DNA of 64,000 bases from Erythroxylum novogranatense (GCA_029891385.1 CM057232.1:64107824-64171823), one strand, 5' to 3'. Shown: positions 23,766 through 34,331, counted from the first letter of the stretch. The notes: generated by a model not told the origin, from the letters alone. Translations and numbers: made by a program.

Positions 23766-23774
23766 ACACTTACA

Positions 23775-24330
23775 CGAGTATGAGCTGAAGTTCACACAGC
23801 TTTCTCGATATGCAGCCAACATCGTGGCGACAGAAGAAGACAAGTGCCGTAAGTTTGAAGGAGGTCTTCACTTGGGGATCAGGGAGAAACTCTTGATCCA
23901 CAATTTCTGTGACTACCAGCAATTGTTGGATGCTGCTCTCCAGGCTGAGAAGCTGAAGAATATCAGAAATGAAGTAAGCAGGAAGAGGAGGAACAGGGAA
24001 CAGACTTTCAAGAAGGGTGCTAGTGCTCATATACCTGAGAGGAGCACAAGGATTTTTCACAGTCAGAGTGAAGTGGGTAGCAGTGGCTCTACCAGGAACA
24101 AGCAGGTAAAAGCAATATCAGGGCAAGCCTCTAATGTGGGAGATACTGGAAGGAGTTGGTTCACCAACCCCTTATGTGACCAGTGTGGGAAACGTCACTA
24201 AGGAGAGTGCCTCAGGTTACTTGGAGTTTGTTTTAGATGTGGAGAGAAGGGACATATAGCCAAGGATTGTCCTCAGGTACCGAAACAGGAAGGGTCGCAG
24301 TTTCAAGTTCCAAGGCGTGCAGAAACAGTG
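23775..24330 (+). pseudogene. Element B gag, part 2 (capsid end and zinc knuckles)
   Basis: It resumes at the duplicated CGAGT with YELKFTQLSRYAANIV, DKCRKFEGGLHLGIREK, then a basic, Ser-rich linker. Two nucleocapsid zinc knuckles follow: CDQCGKRH, stop, GEC (TAA at 24199-24201) and CFRCGEKGHIAKDC at about 24231-24270. The second CCHC knuckle is intact. Apart from the TAA the frame is continuous into protease, which shows gag and pol were one long ORF. Confidence 0.92.
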
Positions 24331-25060
24331 GGAACCAGGCCAGTTACTGAGGTAGGCAACTCTGGGACTGTAAGGAAGGCTATTCCTCCAGGAAGGCCAA
24401 GGGGTCAGGCGTCGACAAGAGTGTTTGCCATGACTAGGGAGGAAGCTGCAGCTGCACCTGAGGTTGTCACGGGTATGGCTCAGTTATTTGATTCAGCAGT
24501 ATTTGTTTTGATTGATTCTGGTTCCACGCATTCATTTTTTTCTGCAAGCATACCATTACATGGTGTCAATTCTGTGCCTTTGGATAGGCCTTTGATTGTT
24601 AGTACTCCTCTAGGGAGGAATGTGGTGATCAGTCAGGTGTATGAGCAGTGTGAGCTTTTCATTGATGGTGCTAGATTGGTAGTGGACTTACTACCGCTAG
24701 ACCTAAGAGGGTTAGATGTTATTCTGGGGATGGATACTATAGAGAAGTATCTGGCCAAGCTGGATTGTGGTCAGAAAGAGGTGGAGTTTGATCTGGGCAA
24801 TGGTGAGAAGGTGATCTTCAGAGAAGATAGGAAGACACCATCGCCAAGATTGATTTCAGCTATGTTAGCTGAAAGAATGATGGGCCAGGGGTGTGAAGCT
24901 TTCTTGGCACACGTTGTGGATGTCGGTGTGAACAAAGGGAAGTTAGAGGATTTTTCGATTGTGAGGGAGTTTCCAGATGTGTTCCCAGATCAATTGCCAG
25001 GTTTGCCGTCAGTGAGAGAAATCGAGTTTGCCATTGACTTGACTCCCGGAACCGCGCCAA
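24331..25060 (+). pseudogene. Element B aspartic protease
   Basis: It follows gag in the same frame. A Pro/Arg linker (PPGRPRGQ) leads to VFVLIDSGSTHSFFS with the catalytic D-S-G (about 24505-24543), then [34 protein letters not shown] and the linker FPDQLPGLPSVREIEFAIDL. The key motif and length match element A, and no stop falls inside. This is the least damaged protease in the window, though it lacks its own start because it is made as part of a polyprotein. Confidence 0.93.
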
Positions 25061-26320
25061 TTTCAATACCGCCGTACAGGATGGCTCCAGCTGAGTTGAG
25101 GGAGCTTAAGGAACAGTTGGAGAAACTGTTAGAGAAGGGGTATGTCAGACTGAGTTCGTCTCCTTGGGGAGCACCGGTTCTGTTTGTTAAGAAGAAAGAT
25201 GGATCATAGCGGATGTGTATTGACTATCGGAGACTCAACAAGGTGACAATTAAGAACAAGTATCCTCTGCCACGGATAGATGATCTGTTTTATCAGCTGC
25301 AGGGAGCACGGGTCTTTTCCAAGATGATCTCAAGTCAGGCTATCATCAGCTCAGAATCAAGGAGTCTGATGTAAGCAAGACAGCATTCAGGACTCGGTAT
25401 GGGCATTATGAGTTTTTGGTTATGCCATTCGGTTTGACCAATGCTTTAGCTACTTTCATGGATCTCATGAATAGGGTCTTCAAGGAGTATCTGGATCAGT
25501 TTGTCATAGTGTTTACAGATGACATTCTGGTGTATTCTAAGAGTGAAGAAGAACATGAGGAGCATCTCAGGATTGTATTGCGGACTTTGAGGGAGAGAGA
25601 GCTTTATGCTAAGTTCAGCAAGTGTGAGTTTTGGCTTTATGAGGTGACATTCCTTGGACATGTGATTTCGCAGGATGGTGTACATGTTGATCCGAGGAAA
25701 GTTGAAGCAGTGGTCAATTGGCATGCACCCAAGTCAGTGACAGAGGTAAGGAGTTTTCTGGGTCTGGCAGGTTACTACAGGAGGTTTGTAGAAGGATTCT
25801 CCATGATAGCTACTCCAATGACCAAGCTATTGAGGAAGAATCAGAAGTTTATCTGGATCGATGAGTGCCAGAAGAGCTTTGACGAGCTCAAGCACAGGTT
25901 GACAACCGCTCTAGTGCTGATTTTGCCTTCTGGTGATGAGGGCTATACAGTGTATAGTGACGCTTCGAGGAAGGGTCTAGGTTGTGTATTGATGCAAGGA
26001 GACAGGGTGATAACATATGCTTCAAGGCAACTGAAGTCGTATGAGTTGAATTACCCAACTCATGATTTGGAGTTAGCAGCAGTGATCTTTGCCTTGAAGA
26101 TTTGGAGGCATTATCTTTATGGGGTTCAAACAAGGATCTTTACTGATCACAAGAGTCTCAAGTACTTACTGAGCCAGAAGGAATTGAATTTGAGATAGAG
26201 AAGGTGGATTGAGTTACTCAAGGATTATGATTTATTGATTGAGTACCATCCAGGCAAAGCGAATGTAGTAGCTGATGCATTGAGCAGGAAGTCTTCCATT
26301 GCTCATGTTCAGACAGTTTA
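25061..26320 (+). pseudogene. Element B reverse transcriptase and RNase H
   Basis: The frame runs from [18 protein letters not shown] through [23 protein letters not shown] to a TAG at 25207 in place of a Trp codon. A one-base deletion near 25325 shifts the frame in the [13 protein letters not shown] region. The rest is open at 25416-26198: [13 protein letters not shown], the catalytic box FTDDILVYS (Ile to Thr before the two aspartates), [19 protein letters not shown], then RNase [26 protein letters not shown] and [14 protein letters not shown] at 26196 interrupts NLRQRRW, after which [16 protein letters not shown] is readable. Confidence 0.93.
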
Positions 26321-27640
26321 TCTTCCTTTATTGGAAGAGATGGCCAAGCTTAAGATAAGCTTCAAGCAGGGGGAACCAAATTGCCTTCTAGCTAATTTCA
26401 GAGTAAGGCCTATACTCCGGGAGAAGGTTAGGGAGTTGCAGGCACAGGATGCAGAGTTGAGCAAGCTTCGAGAGGAAATTCATAATGGTAAGGTTTCTGA
26501 AGTCGTAGTGAGAGATGATACACTCATGACAGTGGGGGACAGACTTTGTATTCCAGATAGCAAGGAGGTTAAGAATGAGATTTTGGATGAGGCACACAAT
26601 GCGCCTTACGCCATGCACCCAGGTAGTACCAGGATGTACAGAGATTTGAGAGAGCATTTACGGTGGAAGGGCATGAAGAGGATGTAGCAGAGTATGTCAA
26701 GAAGTGTCTCATGTGTCGCAAGTCAAGGTTGAACACCAGCGCCTTCAGTAAGTTAAGGCCATTGTCCATTCCTGAGTGGAAGTGGCAAAGAGTAACCATG
26801 GATTTTCTGATGGGTTTGCCCAAGACCAGTAGGAAGCATGATGCCATTTGGGTTATTGTGGATAGGTTGACGAAGTCAGCCCATTTTCTGGCAATCAAGC
26901 AGACTGATTCTTTGCATGTGCTAGCAAAGAAGTACATTAATGAGATAGTGAGATTGCATGAGATTCCAGATTCTATAGTTTCCGACAGGGATCCTCGGTT
27001 CACTTCGAGATTCTGGGGAAACTTGCAGGAAACTTTAGGTACTAAGCTGCATTTTAGTACGGCATTTCACCCTCAGACGGATGGTCAATCTGAGAGGACC
27101 ATTCGGACACTTGAGGGAATGCTCAGGGCATGTGTGTTGGATTTCAAGGGAGCTTAGGATGAGCATTTGCCATTGGTCGAATTTGCTTATAATAATTCGT
27201 ACCATTCGAGCATTCAGATAGTTCCATATGAGGCTTTGTATGGAAGGAGGTGTAGGACTCCGATATGTTGGGATGAAGAAGGGGAGAGGAAACTGGTAGG
27301 ACCAGAATTGATCCAGATGACAGTGGAAAAAGTCAACCTGGTTAAGCAGGGGTTAAGGCAGCCCAGGATAGGATGAAGAGTTACACTGATGCTCATCGGA
27401 AGGAGATGGAGTATGAAGTCGGTGAGAAAGTTTTCCTCAAGACGTCTCCTTGGAAGGGAGTAATGATCTTTGGCAAGAAAGGCAAGTTAAGTCCAAGATA
27501 TGTGGGTCCTTATGAGATTCTTGAGAGAATCGGACCACCAACTTACAAGTTGGCATTGCCTCCAGAATTGTCTCAGATTCATGATGTCTTTCATGTTTTC
27601 ATGTTGAGAAGGTATAGATCAGATCCTTCTCATATCATTC
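26321..27640 (+). pseudogene. Element B integrase
   Basis: The N-terminal zinc module is readable as [18 protein letters not shown] and CLMCRK (26595-26725), with a frameshift near 26680 before VAEYV. The catalytic core shows [34 protein letters not shown] and PQTDGQSERTIRTLEG, so all three acidic residues are retained, unlike element A. A TAG at 27155-27157 replaces a Trp codon. A further frameshift lies near 27370, before KSYTDAHRKEMEYEVGEKVFLK, GKLSPRYVGPYEIL, HDVFHVFMLRRY and SDPSH. Two or three lesions make it non-functional. Confidence 0.93.
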
Positions 27641-27882
27641 AGGTTTCGGAAGTACAGTTGAGAGATGATTTAAGTTATGAGGAGATTCTAGTGGAGATTT
27701 TGGACACCAAGGAAAAGGTCCTCAGGAACAAGACGGTTCAGCTAATCAAAGTCCTGTGGACGAACCATTCAGTGGAAGAGGCCACGTGGGAGCCATTGGA
27801 TGCTATGAAGGAGAAGTATCCAAGTCTCTTCGATGATTCAGGTAAATTTCGTGGCCGAATTTTCTTTTTAGAGGGGGAGAAA
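27641..27882 (+). pseudogene. Element B chromodomain, reading into the LTR
   Basis: Continuous with integrase: VQLRDDLSYEEI, EILDTKEKVLRNKTVQLIKVLW, EEATWEP, YPSLF and DSGKF. In element A the frame stops right after DSGKF. Here that stop codon reads CGT, so the frame passes through the polypurine tract and into the 3' LTR, ending at 27909 after about 16 extra residues. The chromodomain residues look complete. Confidence 0.88.
27869..27882 (+). other. Polypurine tract of element B
   Basis: TAGAGGGGGAGAAA-type purine run immediately before the LTR start TGTTGGGCCCC at 27883. Confidence 0.9.
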
Positions 27883-30047
27883 TGTTGGGCCCCAAATTGT
27901 TTTTCTTGATGTTATTAAGTATGAATTATGTTAGTTGTATGATTTATAGCATAGTTTGATTTTATTGAAAGTATTAATGGAAAATTAAGATTTATTTGAG
28001 TATAGTATGGTGTAAGTGGAAAAGAAAGAGTAAAAGTGTATAAGGGCAAAATGGGCAAGTCACTTAAGTTGGGATGGTTAAGGCTTAACCAATAGGGGCA
28101 TTCTAGTCGTTGTGTTTCATTTAAGCTTAAAGAGTTAGAATTAGAAGAAAAGAAAGAAGGAAAGGGAGAAAGAAGAGAAGAGAGTTACGGTGGAAGAGGA
28201 GAAGAAGAAGAGAAAGGAGGAAAGCTAGGTTCGGAGGATTTTCGCTCGGATTGGAGTAATCTTTGGTAAGTTAAGCTCTTTTATTCTTGTTTGAGATGGA
28301 TTAAACCCTAGTATTGCTTGGAATGGGGTAGAATCGTTGGAGTTAGGGTTTTCGGCAAAATGGGGAAAATCTCTTAGGGTTGTTGATCATGTTGTTGTTA
28401 TGAATGATTTTGAGGTTAGAAATGAAGTTTCGGAGGTGTTTTAATATTTAGATGTGTTTATAGTTGAAAGATGGGAGGATTATGGTTGAGAAAAGTGAAA
28501 AAAAATTGAGTTTCGGAGCTTTCTCACCGTCGCACGTCGCCACCTGCGGATGAGCACGTCGCGACTTGCTCCATCTTCTCGTCGCGGCGAGCGGCCAATT
28601 TCCTGCGGCGACATGCTTTGGTAGTTTGGGCATAACTTTTGATGTAGATGTCCAAATGAGGTGATTTGTTTTGCGTTTTAAACTAGAGACATAGGGATAC
28701 AAGTTTTGTGAAGAAATAAATTTCTGATTCAGTCTCTAAGGATATGCAATTTTGGATGGAATTTGAGCATAGAATTTATGTTTCATAATAAGTTATAGTT
28801 TGAACTGTTAAAGTATGACTATCCGATTTCTACACCAAATTGATTGGAATTTTGATTGTTTGATTAAGGAAATCAAGTGAGGCAAGAGGAGCAAGAGGAT
28901 CTAGAGGAAACTCATTTCTAGGCAAGAACAAGCAAGGAATTCAAGGTGGGTTCATGTTTATAATAAAAGACATAAGTCACTCATTGTTTTGTTCAAATCA
29001 AGAAAGATTTAATGCTTTAAATTGCATCATCAATGATTGCATTACATGCTACTGTGGAATGATTATATTTTTCTATATGATTTGCATTCATGATTTATGA
29101 AAAGTTTTGCAAAAAGGGGTTTTCTCCTTTCACGAATATATGCACATGAATTCATGCTTTCCGAAATATATGACAAGCAAGTGCCAGCTTGGCAAACAAG
29201 TTTACACGAATTTGAATCATGCATGTTATGTGGGTTTGTGGTATTTCCCTCACGAATAGTTAAGTGCACATTGACTCACAAAAAGGCTTCTCCCGCCTGC
29301 CTGCAAGTGGCACAGGGTTTCTCACAAGGATTCCCTCACAAAACTACATCTACAAATAATCATTTCGATGGGAATGTGTAGTACGTCATAAATCAGGGAC
29401 TAACCCAAACCATCATGTTATGTTATGTTATGTTATGTTATGTTATGTTATGTTATGTGATTATGATCGGTTATTATGTTTCATGCATCATGAATTGTTC
29501 AAGAATCAAGCATTTTTCAAGACAATGACTCATGCATGCTCAATTGCTATGATTTCAACAAGTACCACGACAATGAGTTATTTTTGTATACTTTTGCTTA
29601 TTTCTATATTATGAATATGTTCCCATGAGCTTTATAGCTCACCCCCTCTATCTCCCCCATTCAGGTGACGAGCAAGAGACCGAGTGAGTCACGAGTTATG
29701 ACAGCACTCCATTTTTGTTATGTTTATGTATTTGCAAGTTTTACTCTTGAAAGTCAAGGCTTTAGTTACATTTCAAGTTTTATTGGTTCAAGGGTATTTT
29801 TATATTTTGGGTCTTGAACTCAAAGAGTGTAATTTGGTTTGCAATGTTATTAAAGCTTTGTAAAACTCATCTTTTGCATATTAATGATTTATGGATGTGT
29901 TTGTGTCACATAAATGAAAGCAAGCTTTCAAGTGTGTTCTCGGTGGGCCTATTGAGCTTCCAAGAATTGTTCTATATATATTTCACCTCACGCATCAAGC
30001 ACCATGCTCTCATGTCCGATGTTGGGCTCCGAAAATAGGGTCTAACA
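27883..30047 (+). repeat. Element B 3' LTR
   Basis: 2,165 bp, TGTTGGGCCCCAAATTG to ATAGGGTCTAACA. It carries the same landmark series as the 5' LTR: purine patch 28130-28220, CpG-dense cluster 28527-28612, (ATGTT)9 at 29414, pyrimidine tract with CAGGTGA at 29636-29668, and GTTGGGCTCCGAAAA near the end. It is followed by the SINE-like insert, not directly by the target duplication. Confidence 0.93.
29414..29458. repeat. (ATGTT)9 microsatellite
   Basis: A pure run of about nine units. It is the allele-like counterpart of the 25-unit run at 20381-20507 in the other LTR. Confidence 0.95.
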
Positions 30048-30224
30048 TGTTGGCTTAATGGTGAGAGGCGTCCACCCAAAGTGGAACAAAACCCTGAGGT
30101 TTTGGGTTTGAGTGCCAGAAACTCACCTAAGGCCAGAGGGGACAATACCTGGCAAGGTTGAGGGTCATGGGGGTTCGCAACCCATGGGCTCAACAGTTGG
30201 GGGTCATGGGGGTTCATAACCTAT
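30048..30224 (+). mobile_element. Probable tRNA-derived SINE at the end of LTR B
   Basis: About 177 bp. TGGCTTAATGGTGAG near 30050 resembles an RNA polymerase III box A and GGTTTGAGTGCC near 30104-30115 resembles box B, spaced about 45 bp apart as in tRNA genes. A near-identical 10-mer flanks it: GGGTCTAACA at 30038-30047 and GGGTCCAACA at 30225-30234. The second copy ends the LTR just before the GCTTG duplication. The element B 5' LTR has no such insert. The alternative is a diverged LTR end, because the 3' part of the insert is itself a 39-bp tandem repeat ending in a similar 10-mer. Confidence 0.55.
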
Positions 30225-30234
30225 GGGTCCAACA
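30157..30234. repeat. Two-unit 39-bp tandem repeat with hairpins
   Basis: Units at 30157-30195 and 30196-30234 share GGGTCATGGGGGTTC and end CTCAACA/TCCAACA. The first contains an inverted pair, CATGGG and CCCATG. Confidence 0.85.
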
Positions 30235-30239
30235 GCTTG
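30235..30239. other. Target-site duplication (right) of element B
   Basis: GCTTG, matching 9429-9433. The next bases, TGCACGATCGTGAG, continue element C's LTR. Confidence 0.85.
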
Positions 30240-31740
30240 TGCACGATCGTGAGATCCCTTGTTACCTTTAAGAGTCACTATCATGCACTTCCATCTTTTT
30301 CAAACTTCATTCTGGCCCTTCTGAAAATAGACTTACGGGTCAATGTTTCATGGCGATTTTGACAAGGTAAATAAACGATTTAAGCAAAATACTCTTCTAA
30401 ATAGTTGTTCCTTTATGTCTTAATTTTCAAATGAAACCAATTTCATAAAATTTAGTTCGATATTCTACAACTTATGCTAAAAACTTTACAGACTATTCCA
30501 AACCAAGACAGAATCTACGAACTAAACTAAGTTTTGAAACTCTTAGAGACAGAATTCAATTTCGATTTCTTATGAAAAATATAGCCACGGATTTGTAGTT
30601 TAATATAAAATTAAAAATCATCCTACTTAGATATCTATAGACCAAGATATGGAAAAAATAAAGATGCATGCCCAGTGGAAACACAGCATTTGTACCTGTC
30701 CAGCAGACGACAACAATGTTCATCTCTAACTCTAATTCATCTCTACATCAATTTATCAATCATTAATCATCATACACGTAAAAGCAAGACATCAATGTAT
30801 TCATTTCTTTACCCATATTCCAAAATACATAAATCACCATTTTATATCCATTTAACCTCTAACTATCATCAAATATACTTCCTTCAACAAATCAAGAAAG
30901 ATTCATGTTTATACTTACTTGTTTTGCTTCATTTTCTTCAAATCACCAAGAAACCCTAGATCCTCCACATACATGATCATTATTGTTGAAGGAGGAATAG
31001 ATTGGGTCTTTTATCAACAAGAGTTGGATAGCAAGGTATTGAAGTGGCCAATATAAGATTATGGTCAAAAATCACTTGGTGGAGGGTGGTAGGAGTTTCG
31101 TATAAGGAGAGTAGTGCGGAAGATGAAAATGTGTTTAGTGAAAATGAAAGACAACGAGGTGGTATTTCAAATTGGAAATTAGGTGGGTTTTAAAAACTTG
31201 GTGGGTGTCATCACACTTGTCATGACACCTTCCACTTAAATGGTTTATGCTAAATAACACTTAGTTCCTTGGTCCATTTGTCTCCAATTTCTAATCCAAT
31301 TTTCTCCCAATCTTTAGTGACACTCGTCATTAAATCTTAATGTCACTTATAAAAATTTCCACTACCATTATACTTTTTTTTGTACTATTATTCCTCAATT
31401 GTTCTATGAATTGACATTTTTCTTAGTCCAAAATACGTTGAATTCTCGAAAAATTTTCAAACTTCACCAAAAATTCTAAATCAACAAAATACACTCTCCA
31501 AAACAATTTCCAGCATATAAAAACCACAATTCTCAATATAACACATTTATAATTCAGTTATACCTAGAAAATGTCAAATGAGTCCATGAACAGTCATTTT
31601 ATTGTACAAAAATTCAAATTCATGTGTATGTATGTTGACATTATGTATGAGTATGAAAATGAATTTTTCTTAATATCTCTTTGATCTCACATGTACCAAA
31701 TTTTTGGATTCTAACCCTTAGTATGGGAACGGGATATTAC
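30240..31740 (-). repeat. Left LTR of element C, part 2
   Basis: It resumes LTR C after element B and aligns along its whole length with 41366-42870 (for example GCACTTCCATCTTTTTCAAA and CCATTTAACCTCTAACTATC). It ends AGTATGGGAACGGGATATTAC, next to a pyrimidine run that is the polypurine tract of a minus-strand element. A few frames of 60-95 codons are low-complexity and not credible. Confidence 0.85.
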
Positions 31741-33161
31741 TTTTCTCCCCTCCTTAATAAATTTTATCCTTGAAATTTTTATCTGATTGATCAGAAGGCA
31801 GGGGTATGTTTCCTCTTATGCTTCTCCGTTTCCCATTTAACTTCATCACTCAAATGATTTCTTCCAATTGACTATAATCAATGAAATCAATCGATCCATA
31901 CTCACTTCTTTCGATATCACACTATCTTAACTATTTCCTCATTATGTTTCAGATTACTTACAATTTTTCACTTTGTAATCTGTCAATACATCTTTGTGAA
32001 ATCATATCATTATTTCTTATCATATTCACATATCACACATTATAATTCTGAGGCATCTTTATTGATAATACAACTCATAAGTTATAGGTCCTACGCTCTC
32101 AATAACTTCATGTAGAACAATACAATTCGAGCATAGTTTATCCTTTTTCCTAATTTGAACATACTTTTTCTTAATCTAAGCACTCCTTGGCAAGGTGATA
32201 CTCTCAAAGACATTCCATCTTTCGCATCATACTTCACATCTCTTTAGTGTTGATACACTCTAGTCTGATGTCTATCTCATTATACTCTATAACCTCAATG
32301 TTTGATCCACCAATTTCATTTATCTTACTTGAATCACTTAGTTTTTGACATAGACCAATTTCACTAATCAACAGTATCTCAAATCGATTCTGGCCTTTAT
32401 CTACTTTAGACCCTTTTATTTCCATATAAGGGCAAATGACTCTTTTTATCGTATAATGCCTTATACAGTATTCTAATGATATCACTATGATAATGATTGT
32501 TATGCTATATATTAACACCCCGTTCCTATGAACTTAAAATTATAAGCTTTAAGCGTATCTCCAACTATTAGGACTATTGATAATTCAAACATCCAGTCAC
32601 TTGTTTCTACATCCTTAGCAGTTAAATACTATTTTGGCATATTCCTACTAGAATGTCTAGCTTAGGTTGTTACTTGCTTTCTCTAGTAGTCTCTTTGCTC
32701 AATCATTTTTATTGGGTACACATCCTTCTTATTTCAATCACACAGTAACATTTTTCCTATTCAAACTCAAATTTCCTATTCATTTTCAATTCCTCAATAA
32801 AATTTACAAATTTTGGATCACCAATTTGGGCTTTACTAATCTTTTCATATGAAATTGATCTTCAACTTCAATGTAAATAATAATAGTTCATTTTGCCCCA
32901 CATTCAACTCAACATTTTATGCTCTTTATTGCACTAAAATTAGTGACCTCAATATCAAAATTTGTGATACACTGTTATGGAATTTTCTATCCAATAACTC
33001 ATATTACAACACTAGCTTTACTGAGAAATACTCATTTATACATCAAAATCTTCCAGTAACTCTATCCATTGTCTCAGTCTCATTTTCAATTCTTTCAAAC
33101 TCAATAATTACTCCAACTTTAATGATCTCTATAAATTTAGAAATGTTTTTGTATATATGAT
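31741..33161 (-). pseudogene. Element C integrase remnant (old chromovirus)
   Basis: The minus strand reads through many stops and shifts but keeps recognisable pieces in the right order from high to low coordinates: NHYHSDIIRILYKALYDKK near 32410-32500, corresponding to the YHSSI..APYEALYGRR motif; VKYDAKDG and SPCQGVLRL near 32150-32250, corresponding to the EVGEKVFLKVSP..GVLRFG motif; and WETEKHKRKHTPAF near 31795-31840, where chromodomain-bearing elements end. The TTTTCTCCCCTCC run at 31741 is the polypurine tract in reverse. It is much more decayed than A, B or G, as expected for the host element of B. The catalytic core upstream was displaced by the SIRE insertion and later deletion. 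Confidence 0.7.
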
Positions 33162-34315
33162 TGTTAAGTCAAAAGGACTTCACTACTATTAATTTTGATG
33201 ACAATCAAATAACAATAGTCTTAGAAATGTATGAACTATTTTAATAAGTTTGTTAAAGTGTGCAGATAAATGCAAGTAACATTTAGGCAACATAAGACGA
33301 ATGTTAACATGAGACGAAGTTGAAGCACCAAAAGAAGTTGAAGCGTAAGGCGAAGTAAGAGTGTAAGACAAAGTTGAAGCATAAGATGAAGCACGGAAAT
33401 ATAAAACAAAGTCATAACATAAGACGAAGCGTGCTAACATAAGATGAAGTCACAACTTGAGACCAAGTTGCAACATGAGACGAAGTACAATATAAGACAA
33501 AGTCGCAACATGAGCTGAAGCGTAACATAAGACGAAGCGCAACATGAGATGAAGTGCAACATGAGACGAAGCGAACAATAAGACGAAGCACAATATAAGA
33601 CAAAGTGGAATAACAGACAAAAAATAGTAACAGAAGAAGAGTTATTCTAGACGATATAAAAGGACTTAACTAATAACTGTTTCTAAAAGATTCAAGAAGC
33701 GGTTATCAAGAAGAAGGTTGGAGACATAGGATATAAATATTAGTTCGAGTCGAAAACTACATATACATATATATGAATACATACAGAGATACAGATAGAG
33801 ACTTATTCATGAACGTTTTGATATTAGTAAAAATTCTATATTTAGAGTGCAAAAGAAGTGAGCAAACACATTTGTAATGTGAAAGCTTAACAATACTCTT
33901 CTTAGAGAGTAAGGAAGGCTAGAGCCTAGAGAGGCTAATATATTTGATAAAGAATACTTATGTGAGAGACCTAAAAAGGCTCTACGTGTGAAAGAATACT
34001 TGTAAAGTTGAAAGAGTATAGTGAAATCTCATAAATACTCTGGGGACTGGATGTAGCCCAAGGTTTGGGGTGAAACAATATAAAATTGCAGCGTCTATTC
34101 GCTAACCCTTATCTTTTAATTTTGTTGTGTTAGACGAGTAGATAATATTACTTGCAATTGCATTGCTTATCAACTTTAGCAAGGTGTTTTTGTAATCATT
34201 TGAATTTTAAAAAAAATTAAGAAATCTCAAAAGATTTATATTTTTGAAAAGATTGCAAAATTAAACCCCCCCTTCTTGTGTGGTTTACATATTATATCGG
34301 ATTTCTATATTAACA
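33162..34315 (+). repeat. 5' LTR of the SIRE-type element
   Basis: It starts TGTTAAGTCAAAAGG and ends ATATTAACA, shortly before the primer site. It has an ATTTTGATGACAATC block near its start, as in many SIRE LTRs, an internal minisatellite at 33283-33609 and a pyrimidine-rich CCCCCCCTTCTTG near 34266. Frames on the minus strand across the minisatellite (VALRLMLRF-type) are translated repeat. Confidence 0.8.
33283..33609. repeat. Minisatellite of about 17 units, 17-20 bp each
   Basis: Degenerate units end in GAGACGAAG, AAGACAAAG or similar, with a typical unit of GCAACATGAGACGAAG. The array is purine-rich on the plus strand and lies inside the LTR, upstream of the likely promoter. Confidence 0.85.
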
Positions 34316-34331
34316 AGTGATTTACTTCAAT

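Larger units (their letters stand above)
21862..23774 (-). mobile_element. Solo LTR of an Angela-type copia element inside gag of B
   Basis: 1,913 bp bounded by TGTAGGAACA and ACACTTACA, flanked by the 5-bp duplication CGAGT at 21857-21861 and 23775-23779. No primer site, polypurine tract or coding domain is present, so an LTR-LTR recombination product is inferred. Read on the minus strand it contains the GTGCCCTAAAGGCAATCC block typical of Angela/BARE LTRs, a run of short AT-rich TTAA words, and TTTTCCGCTGC near the end. It is closely related to 38509-40446 and 63233-64000. The only reading frames are short and match no known protein. Confidence 0.93.
9434..30234 (+). mobile_element. Element B: full-length Tekay-type Ty3/gypsy retrotransposon, with nested insertions
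   Basis: B is plus-strand and flanked by the GCTTG duplication. It has a 5' LTR (9434-9509 plus 18908-21096), a tRNA-iMet primer site, gag, protease, RT-RNase H, integrase, chromodomain, a polypurine tract and a 3' LTR (27883-30047, extended by a SINE-like insert to 30234). Element A interrupts the 5' LTR and a solo copia LTR interrupts gag. Domain order and the integrase C-terminal chromodomain place it in the chromoviruses. The SDPSH motif before the chromodomain and the roughly 2.2-kb LTRs point to the Tekay/Del group. Stops and frameshifts make it non-autonomous. Elements A and B are close relatives in opposite orientation. Confidence 0.93.

Noticed and set aside
21862..23774. A DNA transposon or TRIM inserted in gag
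   Set aside because: The ends are TG...CA with a 5-bp duplication, and the sequence matches an LTR-sized unit with no internal primer site or second LTR. A solo LTR is the simpler reading.
30048..30120. A functional tRNA gene
   Set aside because: Box A and box B resemble a tRNA, but no cloverleaf with an acceptor stem or anticodon could be drawn by eye; a SINE is more likely.
33189..33603. Minus-strand frames rich in VALRLMLRF and STLSYTLTSPYAST
   Set aside because: Translated minisatellite in the SIRE LTR.
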